Assembly (NCBI GenBank): GCA_903813345.2
Contig: CAIIXF020000004.1
Location: 26,287,985-26,351,984 of the forward strand
Reading direction: 5' to 3'
From: Owenia fusiformis
Taxonomy: Eukaryota > Annelida > Polychaeta > Sabellida > Oweniidae
Length of the DNA stretch: 64,000 nucleotides
Positions 1 through 13,000 of the stretch are shown piece after piece. Each line of letters starts with the position of its first letter. Within the stretch, counting starts at the first letter, position 1. Under the pieces are notes generated by a model. That model did not search any database, was not told where the DNA came from, and saw only the letters and a list, made by a program, of their open reading frames with translations. The position numbers were made by a program, and so were the translations under genes.

Positions 1-182
1 TTTCCCAGTCTGATACTGCATTGGTAGAATTAAAAATATAAGACATAGACTAGTGAAAGGTTGAGGCTGTCGACTACCTTTAGAAGTAAATAAACATTCA
101 TGAATGTCAGTAGTACATAGACTTTATAGCATCAACCATCTTGACAACCACAGGAGTGATCTTGGATGTGGCGATTGGCGAT
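1..182. other. Sequence with no recognised feature
   Basis: AT-rich sequence with no long open frame, no repeat partner elsewhere in the window and no recognisable RNA gene. Confidence 0.5.
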
Positions 183-458
183 ATAGGGCAAAGGAGTGTA
201 ATGTCGACGTGTGGGGTGATGTTGACATAATAGACGGGGTAACTTCGACACTTACGTATTAGAAGTAGAATTTCCGTTTTCCGCCATGTTTGATTTCTGG
301 AAAAATTAAAATCTCGCGAGATCTCGATCCATGCGAGAAAAAAAACATGGGTTCCCCCTAGATTGGAAATTAGAGCAAATAAACAACAAGGTGTCGAAGT
401 TACCCCACATGTCGAAGTTAGCCCAAAATGGTGTCGACGTTACACCCCTTCACCCTAT
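183..458. mobile_element. MITE-like inverted-repeat element upstream of the PP2A gene
   Basis: The left end (ATAGGGCAAAGGAGTGTAA) matches the reverse complement of the right end (TTACACCCCTTCACCCTAT) with few mismatches. Inside, the motifs GTCGAC, CGGGGTAACTTCGACAC and their complements recur, so the two arms are roughly 60-70 bp long. There is no coding capacity and I see no clear target duplication, so the superfamily is not assigned. It ends about 280 bp before the start codon of the PP2A subunit gene and may therefore overlap its promoter. Confidence 0.6.
312..321. promoter_or_regulatory. Perfect TCTCGCGAGA palindrome, candidate BANP-type promoter motif
   Basis: A perfect TCTCGCGAGA palindrome lies about 420 bp upstream of the PP2A subunit start codon, inside the inverted-repeat element at 183-458. 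In vertebrates this motif marks many housekeeping promoters and is bound by BANP. Use here is an inference, because no transcription start can be seen. Confidence 0.35.
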
Positions 459-740
459 TGCACTGCAGTGAGTTATATTAAAAAGCTATTGCATGTTCAG
501 ATGGCTGGAATTTGACATACCAATCTTGCCTAGCTATGTATGAATGTAGATTATTCATTGAAACAGCCTAATTTTTATATTGATTAATTTCCAGATATAT
601 CTACAGGATCCAACAAAAATTGTCCAACATAAAGACAATGCTACTCAAGCTACTGTATATATAAAATATATATTATGCATAGAAATAGTAGGTTAAACAT
701 GGATATTAATGAGAGCCAATAGTAAAACTAAACATTTAAG
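459..740 (+). other. Probable 5' UTR/proximal promoter of the PP2A subunit gene
   Basis: AT-rich sequence between the inverted-repeat element and the start codon. No clear TATA box position or upstream splice site can be assigned. It is placed here only because it directly precedes the first coding exon. Confidence 0.3.
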
Positions 741-1049
741 ATGTCGCTGAAACCAGTATTAAAATTGAAGGTTGATGAACTGTTCCTCAGGTGGCTGAGT
801 GAACCAGATACACAGCAACTTCTAAAAGAGAATTTACGACAAATAATAAAGGGTGAACCAATCAAACATCCACCCTCGAGCGGGAATTCTTCAAAATCCG
901 GCCGTCCAACTTCACCGAGGATCCGTCCTGGGTCACCTTCAACCCCACCCTGTTCCCCACCCCCAGGGAAGTTACAAAGTCCACGGAGTCCACGGAAAGC
1001 AGTAGCGGGAAATAAGTTTGGAAATCGGAACAACTCAAGCAACAGTAAA
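741..1049 (+). CDS. PPP2R3B: PPP2R3B exon 1 (start codon, residues 1-103)
   Basis: Begins [18 protein letters not shown], the conserved N-terminal block of PR70-type subunits, followed by a low-complexity Ser/Pro-rich stretch with SP sites that could be phosphorylated. It ends in phase 0 at AAA followed by the strong donor GTAAGT at 1050. An alternative first exon at 19950 could replace it. Confidence 0.88.
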
Positions 1050-4000
1050 GTAAGTCATTTTATCTTGTTCTTATGTAGTTTTTATGTCATCACCGGAACA
1101 TCCTCCTAAGCCGGTGTCCAGAATCCGTACCTCCTTCTTCCCCCCTGCTATAAGCAGTTCGAATTTTCCCGATTAAGAACGCGCAATTTGATTCGCTGTT
1201 GCAACACTGCGACAGCAATCATGTATACGTCATTGGCGCATAATTAGATCACGTGATTCAATTTAGGCAGGCGCTTCCAACTTGGTTATAGCAGGGGTTA
1301 AAAAGAAAGAAGATATTCTGAATTTTGAAGCCCTGTGGTTGGAGGATGTCACCAGAAGTGTTGGCATATTGTTAGTCTACAAATTTTTTTGTGAATGTTT
1401 AGTGTCTGTGGACAGTTTATGCCATCTGTAACAAATGGCAGGTAGTGGCATATTGCATGTTAATACCTTGTTATGTCAGTCATGCAACAAGTCTCATTTC
1501 CCAAAGGACGATTCTCGGTTTGGAGAACAGTCTCCTGGGCTAATAATTTGTTTCATAAAAAATATAAAAATATTACCCAAATTAAAGTTTGAATATTCAA
1601 AAGAGGACATTTAAATCTATAAGATGTAAAAATAACAAATTGGTCTGAAGCAGGGATAACGCTCAATTAGACCGATTCAATAAAATACAAGTCTCGATTT
1701 GGGGAAAGAAGTTCATCAGTGTACTGCGCTAATATTTTTTTTGCGAAAAATCTAGAAATATTACCCAAATTAAATTATGACTATTCAAAAGAAAACATTC
1801 AAATCTATATTATGTAAAAAAATCAAATTTGTCCGAAGCAGGGATAATGCTCATTTAGAGTGATGAACTTCGTTCTCCAAACCGAGAGTCGTCCTTTACA
1901 TTACCTAGTATCTGACAATTAAAACCCAGGGCTGATAAAAACACTGGGTGCAAACTGCAAACTGCAAACTGCAAATGGGATGAGTAGACTGATCCAAGAC
2001 TTGGTGCATGATTTTCTTTGGAATTAATGCTGTATTATAACATACATATCTGCATATATAGTGCTTTTATATACAACACATTGTGACACAAAACATGCAT
2101 TGATGATGCAATCTTCATAAATTTGCTTTTAAATACAACCCAATATGCCAAGATAATATAAGATACAATTACTTTTAGAGTAAGTTTATTATCCACACAT
2201 TATGATTCTAAAGTTGATCGACCGGATCAAGGAGGATTGGCTCCCAGTGTTCCAACTTGATATTCTGCCATATTTGGAGATGTTGTGATTAAAAATTTAA
2301 ATTCAAACAGCTTCTATTTTGTTCACTTCAGAATTTGAATCGCGAATTTTGGTCTTATTTCCAAACAAAAAATTCTAAAACGCACAAGAAGTGATCGATA
2401 TTGGTTCGAATTTTTCGGTCTGTTGATTATGAATTTATAGTCAATTATAATGTTCAAAAACGTTCAACATTCTCATATTTTCATTGTTGGAAAATATTGA
2501 GTTATATCCTTCCCTTTGCATTCGTTCGACTTCCCTTCTTAAAAGTGAGCTTCGTCTTCACTCTTTCAGTTTATATTAAACCGCTGATCTCACCGAGCCA
2601 ATGAGAATTCTACGACTTTCTATATGGTCATTTTCTTTGACATCATTGCATTGTTAACGAGCATGCATTTTGTACGTGTTCCTTCCAGTTCGTTGATTGG
2701 TTGACATTTAATTTAGATAATAGATGGCAGTACTTTGAGTATTATAAGAACTCGACTCCTTTTGCCATTTTCTAAATAATTTTATAATAAAACTACTTAT
2801 AACATATAATTTAGATAATAGATGGCAGTACTTTGAGTATTATAAGAACTCAACTTCCTTTGCCATTTTCTAAATAATTTTGTTTTGATTTGTTTGTAAT
2901 AACAATTTACAGAGGTGCAGTTCTACAAGATATAAATACACCAGTCAGAATTCTACTTTATAAAGACGAAGCTCACTTTTAAGAGTGGATAAAGAGACCT
3001 AATTAAAAAGTGTTCAAAAAAAAATTATTAATTGACAGCATGAACCAATGTTTCAATTTGGAATGAATAAGGATTCAAAAGATTTATAAGAGTTGCTTGA
3101 AAATTTACCTGATTTCAGTAATGTTGGGGTTTGATTTTTCATATTGTAATATTAATTGGATTAAAAAATACAATTTGAAATTGTCCTGAAGATAAATGCT
3201 TGCTCTAATCCCTTGGATTTTGTAATCTCCCTCCAAATTTTTTAAAGAAGCCAAAGTTCCCAAAAATGGGACAAAAATTTCAGTGAATTCCACCCAAGTA
3301 GCTCTCAATAAGAAATCACTAAAATGGTTGCAATATGTGCAAATGCAAATTACATATATGTACATGTACATACTGCTGTATTTGAAAATGATAGGGGTAT
3401 CATGTTTTACCCTAAGCTCTGAATCACTAACACAAATCCATGTTTACATGTAGCTGGCTACCATGGTAACCACATCTCAGCCCTTACAAAAAAATTTAAA
3501 GACTTGAGGGCAATAGATATAAATTAATTGATCCCAGGTAACATTAAACTATTACTTGAAGCAGAATTAAAAGTGAAACCAGGAAATTGGTTTAAATATT
3601 ATATGGTATATTATACTCATTACTATAAAACATGATGTTTAACCTAGTTATATTTTTCAAGAGTGTTCTTAAAAAGTTTCAAAAGGTCATTTTGCCCTAA
3701 ATAATCATTGCCATAGTTAATTGCACTAAATATTGAATTGACATTCGAAATATGGAAATTGACTAAAATAGATTTAATAAATCCTAATATTTTACAGTAT
3801 GGTAGAAGACTAGAAGTAAAGATAAGATAGCCCATATAGAAATATGTTTATATCTAGGAATAGATTTATCTGGTGAGGAACCTTCAAATAAAGTCCATCA
3901 TGGTCACATATTTCCCATGGAATACTATGAAAAACCGAGGAATATATGTGAAATGAATAAAGCACACATGGACTCCGCTATCTAAATTATATACAAATCC

Positions 4001-7000
4001 AACAAAATTGGACATTTCATTTAGATTTTTGAGAATAATTGAGGTCAAAGAGGAATAGTTTTGATGGGCTTGTCTTATGTCTTACCATGAAGGTCTAACA
4101 TGGATAGATAAGCTTGGTATATCATCAGAAGATGGGACGATCATAACTTTGAACATCAATTTTAACGGCTCTAAAAGTGTAAACTTCTAAGCGTAGACTC
4201 ATGCTTTTTGAGTATTCCAAGGGCTTTAAAGACAGTAAAGTAAATGGATATGGCGTGTTGAAGATAAATTTCCAGAATTAAGAAAAGAAACTGATCTTGT
4301 GTGAGATAAAGATGTATATGTGATGGAGTAATGATGTATCATAAGTTTTAGGAGCAAATTCTAAACTGTTTGCATAGATATGGAGGCATCAGATATATGG
4401 TTCTGAAACTGTAAAAGCTCAAAGTACAAACATAATTTTACTCTAAAAGTGTCCCAAGGATTGAGGATTAGGTAAAGTAATGGGATATGTATATGAAGAT
4501 GTAAATGAATGACTAAGGACTCATCAAAGATTCAAAAGTGAAACTGATGCGAAATAGAGATTTTGTGCATGAGGAATGAGAATTAATGATGGGCACAATT
4601 AGGAGCTTTATCTCATCTTTCCGAGCATAGATTTAGGTTAGGTACATAAATGGTATACTGCACATATGAGCTGTTGTTGAAATTTATTGTTTTTTGTTTG
4701 GTCATGTTTTGAAATATCAAATATGATAGAAAAGAGTGGAATCAGCAAGGAATAAAGTGAAGAGGCATGTAGTCAACACTCTAAATTGTATAGAAATGCA
4801 AGAAAATTAGGCAGTTCATTCAAATTTTAGAGAGAAATGAGAGGAATCAGCAAGGAATAAAGTAAACAGGCATGTAAGTATCAGTCCAAATGGTACAGAA
4901 ATTCCATGAAACATCAAGCAGATCACTCATATTTTACAGAGTAAAGAAGAAATACATCAAACAAAAATGCTTCTTTAAGATTATCTGAGAGTACAAGTAC
5001 AGTACTTGTACATATTAGTTGAATACTTGTATATAAGTAGAGTAATTGAAAGTATAAGTTCAGTTCTATATGTAATTACAGTACTTGTACATGTAAGTAC
5101 AGTACTGGTATATGTAAGTACAGTACTTGTACATATTTGTTGAATACTTGTATAGTATATAAGTAGAGTACTTGTAAGTATACGTTCAGTTCTTCTATAT
5201 GTAATTACAGTACGGTGTACTTGTACATATTTGTTGAATACTTGTATAGTATATAAGTAGAGTACTTGTAAGTATAAGGTCAGTTCTATATGTAATTACA
5301 GTACTTGTACATGTAAGTACAGTACTGGTATATGTAAGTACAGTACTGGTATATGTAAGTACAGTACTTGTATACATATAAGTACACTAATTATACATGC
5401 AAGTACATATATATAGTACTTGTACTGTTCTTGTACATATAAGCAGTTTTCCTAAAGTACAGTTACATGTTCACTGCAGACAAACACTTGCCTTTGTTGT
5501 TGAATGAAGGACGTTTCTGTAGGATTAAGGATATGACTACTCGATCTCTTAAGATACGGAATGTACCAAAATTAGAATTAACCAATGAGGCTAGCAAGAT
5601 GAGATTTGTAGACAAGGTCAAGGTTATTGATGATAAACATAAGACAAGTCAGAAGCAAATATAAAGGGAGATTGCGCCAATAATATTTTAAGTATTCATA
5701 GATTTTACATGGACTTCTAGGTAATTGAACAAATAAAAAATATTTGAAGATATGTAGATCACATTGGAACTGGGTTATTAGCAAAGAGAGATGGATTTCT
5801 ACCAGGATTCTTCAGTTTAAACTTTATTTCACCTTCGGAAGATTTAGATGAAATGAATGTGTTTACAGTGTGAAGTACCATCAATTATTTTTAGGATGTA
5901 GTTAAAGTACAAAGCCAGAAAAACAAGTGTACGGAATTGGAAAATACAGGAATATATCTTGTAAAACTCATGATCAAGTGTACAGTAGAACCTGTATTGA
6001 ACATCTTTAGAACCACGCCTTTAGGTAGGTGTTTACTAGAGAGAGTTACAGAAGTGATCCAGAATGGTGTTTACTAGAGGCAAGTACTCACTAGAGATAG
6101 GTGTTCACTTAAGACAGAGGTGTTCCTTAGACAGGTTTCTCAAAATATAAGTCTTTAACAATGACATTTATTGAAGAGAGGTGTTCACTATAAACAGGTG
6201 TTCACTGAAGATAAGAGGAGTGTTCATTAGAGACTAGTGTTTACTAGAGGTACTCATAGGTGTTAATTAAAGAGAGGTGTTCACTAGAAACAGGTGTTCA
6301 GTAAAGATAAGTGTTTATTAGAGACATGTGTTTACTAGAGGTACTTGTAGGTGTTAATTAAAGAGAGGTGTTCACTAGAAACAGGTGTTCACTAAAGAGG
6401 AGTGTTCATTAGAGACTAGTGTTTACTAGAGGTACTCGTAGGTGTTAATTAAAGAGAGGTGTTCACTAGAAACAGGTGTTCACTAAAGATAAGTGTTCAT
6501 TAGAGACTAGTGTTTACTACAGATAGGTGTTAACTAGAGGTGTTCACTAGAGATGAATATTATCTAGAGGTAGGTGTTCACTAAAACAAATATCAAGAAG
6601 AGATGTGTTACATCTAATCCAAAGAGTGTAGAAGAGGCAGTTAGGGTGTTGCAAAAAGTAATTGATTTGGACTAAATAATAAGGGGGAGACATATATGCT
6701 CTACATACACACATACCAAATAGAATACAGAGACTTAATAATACAGTACATCTGAATACCAGAAAACATAACTGAATAGTATAAAATATTTGGATTACAA
6801 GTTTAAAATGAACTATATTCTTGCAGAAAAACTCAATTCTTAGGTTAGGACCTCACAAATAGATAAATAGAAATAGAATGTGAATGTGAAATTACATAGA
6901 AATCGGATATTTGGTAACTTTAACCTCTAAGTTGGTTGAAAGCAAGTAGACTCTGTATTTACATGTGAAGTCTTCTGTATAGGATAACACAGGAAACATC

Positions 7001-10000
7001 TGTCTCTGACTTAGTCTTGTAATATTTCTGCCCCCCCCCCCCACCTCGAGGCTCGATTGACTCCCTTTGTGTTTGATGTAATAGTGTGGGAGGGGTAAAA
7101 ACTAGTCTAGGGACTTGATTTAAGATCATGCATATTCTTTGAGGGGTGGTTGAAAATGAGGCCAAGGGTGAAGTGTTAGATAGTTCTAATAGTGTCATGA
7201 TTGAATTGGTTAGATGTGTCATTGAAAAAATCAGTGAAAACATAGAGTTAAATGATGCAGGTAGTCAAATGATGAATGTAGTCAAATGATGAATGTAGTC
7301 AAATGATGAAGGTAGGCAAATGATGAAAATAGTCAAATGATGAAAGTAGTCAAATGATGAAGGTAGCCAAATGATGAAAGTAGTCAAACGATGAAAGAAG
7401 TCAAATGATGAAGTTAGTCAAATGATGAAAGAAGTCAAATGATGAAGGTAGGCAAATGATGAAAATAGTCAAATGATGAAAGTAGTCAAATGATGAAGAT
7501 AGTCAAATGATGAGTGTAGTCAAATGATGAAGGTAGTTAAATGATGAAGTTAGTCAAATGATGAAAGAAGTCAAATGATGAAGGTAGTCAAATGATGAAA
7601 GAAGTCAAATGATGAAGTTAGTCAAATGATTAATGTAGTCAAATGATGAAGGTAGTCAAATGATGAAAGAAGTCAAATGATGAAGGTAGTCAAATGATGA
7701 AAGAAGTCAAATGATGAAGGTAGTCAAACAATGAAGGTAGTCAAATGATGAAGTTAGTCAAATGATGAAGGTAGGCAAATGATGAAGTTAGTCAAATGAT
7801 GAAGTTAGTCAAATGATTTTAGTTAGTCAAATGATGAAAGAAGTCAAATGATGAAAGAAGTCAAATGATGAAGGTAGTCAAATGATGAAGGTAGTCAAAT
7901 GATGAAAGAAGTCAAATGATGAAGGTAGTCAAATGATGAAGGTAGTTAAATGATGAAGGTAGTCAAATGATGAAAGAAGTCAAATGATGAAGGTAGTCAA
8001 ATGATGAAGGTAGTCAAATGATGAAGGTAGTCAAATGATGAAGTTAGTCAATGATGAGTGTAGTCAAATGATAAATGTAGTCAAATGATGAAGGTAGTCA
8101 AATGATGAAGGTAGTTAAATGATGATGGTAGTCAAAGGATGAATTTAGTTAAATGATTTATCATACTACAATTAAATGAATCCGAAAGGTAAATGATCAG
8201 AATAATAGAATGATTGATTTTAGTTTAATGATCACAATGAAATGAAATAGTCAGTTAGTCAAATAAGCAGTACTGTGAGTCAAATAGTTGAATAATAGAG
8301 AGAATGTTCTCTCTATCCGAATACTGACAGGCCTACCACCATGATAACATAGAAGATAGGAGGTACATAGCTGAGAAAAGACAGCCTGCACACACAATAT
8401 TCATGTTGTTTATTCTGAACTTAATGTACGCTCAATTTAACTTTAGTTTTCTTGTCAAATATTTACTTTGAAAATACCATGATAGTACATGCCACAGTAT
8501 GTACCAAGTCGTTCAATAAGTTTGTGGAAAAATGCTCTAATTTCAAAGGTTTTTTAATATTTGTTCATGAAATTTTCATATAACAACCAAAAACTATCAG
8601 GCATTTTTAAATCAATAACTAGATACCTTTGAATGTTATGTGAAAGGTTCAAGAAAAAATATAAAAAACTTTTGAAATGAGAGCATTTTTCCATGAACTT
8701 ATTGAACAACCTGGTATGTTTTGGAGTAATAATATGTTAGCTGTATCAAGTTGGAAATTCATGCCAGATTTTCTATTTCATTTTTATAGAAAACATGTGT
8801 TTCATAATAATTTAGAACAATATGTTGTTGTTTTGCTTAAAATCTAAAATGGCTTTTTAACCCCTCAAGGTAACTTAGGGTGGTAGTTAAGAAAAACATA
8901 TAGTGGTTGTCAAGGTAACATATAGTGGTAGTCAAGGAAACATATAGTGGTAGTCAAGTTAGTGGGAGTCAAGGTAACATATAGTGTAGTGAGGGTCACA
9001 GTATTTTATATTGGCTACCCTTATACAGTTATCAGTAAAATTCAATCCTCTTTAATCTTCTTATGTTTCGAGAGTTACCTGATACCCAGAGCAGTGTGTA
9101 TCAGTGAACTTCTGTAAAGCTCTCTTAAAAATATAAACTCTTTTCAAAGGGTACCCATACTCAGTAAAATGAAAGTTTGAGCATTTTTAAGGTGAAGTAT
9201 TTTAAAAATGTACATGTAATTTTAAGAACAAGCTTTCTGGAGGCTTAACTTGTACATGCGCCTCATTTTAGCTTAATTGGGTAGTTAGGCCTGGTTAAGA
9301 AAGATACATGTGTCTCTTTAATATTTGCCAACTGAAATAATAAAATAGGAAGAAAATCAGAATTTCAGTGATGAAAATTTTTTTTATTCTTTTTCCATAA
9401 TTATCAACAGTGTTCGCGTTGACGCCGTTTTTTGCCATTTTTACGGAAATTTCAGAAGGTTGGACGTAAAAATCAAAATCAACTTACGTCCCTTGACGCA
9501 AAAATTATAACTGCTTCAAGATAACTTTTACTGCAGCACAGTAGCAGTGAAACATGATTTTCATCAAGATTTTCAAACTCACTACCTTGATATACGGCGA
9601 GCAATGATCCAGGTATATTTATATCGACAAATCTGATTGGCTATCATGACTACCGAAGATTAACAGAGTTTCCAGTATGAGACATGGATTTTGATTGGTT
9701 CCGATATATTCCGGAAAATGCCGCAATCGAAATGAAAGATCAAAACATACAATATTGCAGAAATCCCCTGTGGTTCCCCACAAATTGAAACGATTGTTTT
9801 TCACGATTATTTTTATTATTTCCACTAGAAACCATTATGTATCGATCTAATGTTATACATCAAGATAATTGTTTAATGATAGATCGAGGTTTTTCATCTA
9901 AAAGTCTTCAGAATAAGGAGAAATGTTAATAAAAAGAAGCAAAAGTTCACGACCTTGACATGACCTTCAAGATCGCAAGTTTGTAAAATGTGAAAATAAA

Positions 10001-13000
10001 ACTCTTAATTTGAGCATTTCCTTTATTCATTTCGGACTATTTTGGTATAACATTACTTAAGAATTGTGTGCAAATGACCCAGTGATAGATATTTATCGGG
10101 AGGATGCATCAAATTACAATATATGTCATTTTTATCCCATTTTAGTGTAAGCACTATTATCGCCCACTTTATTTTCACTTTCACAATATTTTCTTGAACT
10201 TTGTGAAGAAATAAGAGGGACGCAAAAAAATTAGATGGGGACTCAAATTTTTCAAATGGGTTGCGTCCCTGGGACTCAGAAATTTTAATCGCTAGCGCGA
10301 ACACTGATCAAAAAAAAAATTCTAGATATTATTCTTTTGGCATCAAATCAAACGTAAGAGAAAGTCTTCAATTTGAAGTTTAGAAAGTCTTTAATTTGAA
10401 ATTTAGAAAGTCTTCAATTTGAGGTTTAGAAAGTCTTCAATTTGAGGTTTAGTAAATCTTCAATTTGAAGTTTAGTAAATCTTCAATTTGAAGTTTACTA
10501 AATCTTCAATTTGAAGTTTACTAAGTCTTCAATTTGAAGTTTTCTCATTCCTGCAGAAAAATGAAATATTTTTTATTGTTTTTATTATCCATGTAAATAT
10601 GTTGGCATATTAATTGCAGATACTTTCAGAACTGGGTCAACAATTTCCAGAAACCTGATGAATTCAAATTTATACATTCTTATACTGTTTGATTTAAGTC
10701 AAATCTAGGTGCAAATGTTTCTGCTGAGTTATTGCTTGGTATTTTTATCTGACTATTAACCTTGGTAACCTATTTTCATTGGATCTTAACCAGACCCTAG
10801 TTCTGAAAATTTGTTCAAGAGAGCTACTCATCCTACTTCTATAATGATCTGAGTAGGGCTTGTATGCAATGGAATTATTGTCTGAACAATCAATTTTACC
10901 CAGGCCTGTAGCCAGAGGGAGGGGGTTCGATGGGTTCTCCCCCCCCCCCCGGCCTAAAAATCTTTTAAATTCATGCAGTTTTTCACCATTCTGAGCACTT
11001 TTTAAGTGATTTTGGTCATTTTTGGACAAAAAATATATCACAAGTGAACCCCCCCTGGAATTTCTCAAAAAGTGAACCCCCCCCTTGGCAAATCCTGGCT
11101 ATGGGCATGTAACCTCTGGATAATCTCAAACAAAATTATATAATCTGTTCCTATTTCAGAGTTTCAGGATAGTCAGAAGTCAATGTTTTGACCCTAACCC
11201 CTTTTATTTGTACCTGTACATTGAATTTAATGTTTATAACTGTTCAACACCTGTAAGAAAGGGTAAAATATACCTGTGAAATACTATTTATTTTGTCACT
11301 GTCAAAATCTTTAATGAATTTGATCTTTATCTTGTCACTCTTGGTTAAGAGGAATTTCAATGCCATATTATAAAAAAAGTAAACAAAAATATCAACAAAT
11401 CAAACCAAATAGCATCTAAAAAGTGTTAAGTACAGTTTTTTATTCAATAATTAATAGTTTTGTTTTTGCTGAATCACTAAATGATGTTTCATTCTTAAAA
11501 GTTTAGACTTTTAGACAGTGAAATGATAATAAAACAGTAAAATGAAATGATAATTAGACAGTTCGTGACAGTGGGAGGATTAGAGGGAGGATGTTCTTCA
11601 ATTATTCAGTTCAGTACGTCAAACTAAAATGATGGCATCATTTATTGGAACTTAAAAAATCATTTCAGTAATTTACATAAACATGAACCACAAATGTTTG
11701 AATAAATCGTTTTATACACAGTTGAAATCTAAATTAAGCCCCAGATTGTGTTAGGAATAAAATGTAAATCTATCAAATATCCTTAAATCATTTAACAAGA
11801 ACGATTTTAAATGCATTTCTTAAAATATTGGGAAAAATGCTTTAGGGGGTTTGTTTTAAATATACATGTACATGTCGTTGAATATGATTGAATTATCAAG
11901 GAATGAAATAAAATAAAACAGTTAGAAGACATTGCTTTAAATGATCTAAAAGAATACAGGAAAACCAGGCAGAATAGTCATTTTTGAGTGAATTTAGTGA
12001 CATGTTGACACACTGAATTGCTCAAATTTTACAGAGAAACAGAGTGAATCACCCATGAGCAGATATTTGTAAATTCCATTAAAATAATATAGAAATACAT
12101 GGAAATCATTGAAATGTTATTGAAAGTTTAGAGAAAAAACTATGACAGGGTTATATTTTAAGAGTAGGTCAAAATTATTATAACATCTGTGACACCTGTG
12201 ACACCTTTAGGAGAAAAAGATAGAAAAATGATCATAAGGGATTGAGTCCAAATATCAACAGTTGTGGAAAGATAAAGTCAATTTCATTATGATTTAACCC
12301 CCTCCCTCTCTCTATAAGAAAGTTTAAAATGTTGATAACTTTATATTTCCAAGGGAAAAAATCAATATTTTACACTAACAAAATCATCACTTACTCCCAC
12401 CCCTCTGCCCCCCCCCCCCCCCTCCAACAAACTCAACCTTTGTTTTCTACAACTTTTATCATTTGGATACCACCCCCATTAGTTTAAGTGATAATCATTA
12501 AGGTACCAAGAAGAGTATGTGTCACACATGGACTTCAGAAAAAAGCATGATGATTATTTTTGTTTTTGTGGTTCAATAAGTAAAGCTAATTTTGCTCTAA
12601 ATATCTTATCCTTTGATATTTTCCTCTCAAAATTTAGAGTATAACCCTCAAATATTGGGTAAAAATAATTTTGCTCCAAAGTTAGACTATTTTATTCCTT
12701 GCTAGCCACAGAAAGCAAGGTTTCAATTATATTTTTAACATGGATATGAGTAACCAATTACAGATGTATACATATAGACTTAGAAACAGATTTCCGTCTG
12801 CTTATGCTTATTTCACTCATTTCTCTCTAAAATTTGAATAAACTGTCCAATTTTCTCACATTTCTTTACAATTTAGAGTGTTAACTACATGCCTGTTTAT
12901 TTTTTCCCTTGCTAATTCCACTCTTTTTCACTAAATTTTTAAATTTAAAACATGACCCTGCGACATTTTATTTTGTGACAGGTTGAGATTTGCTGAAGGC

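Noticed and set aside
7255-8165. CRISPR-like regular repeats
   Set aside because: Repeats are directly adjacent without unique spacers and the window is animal nuclear DNA.
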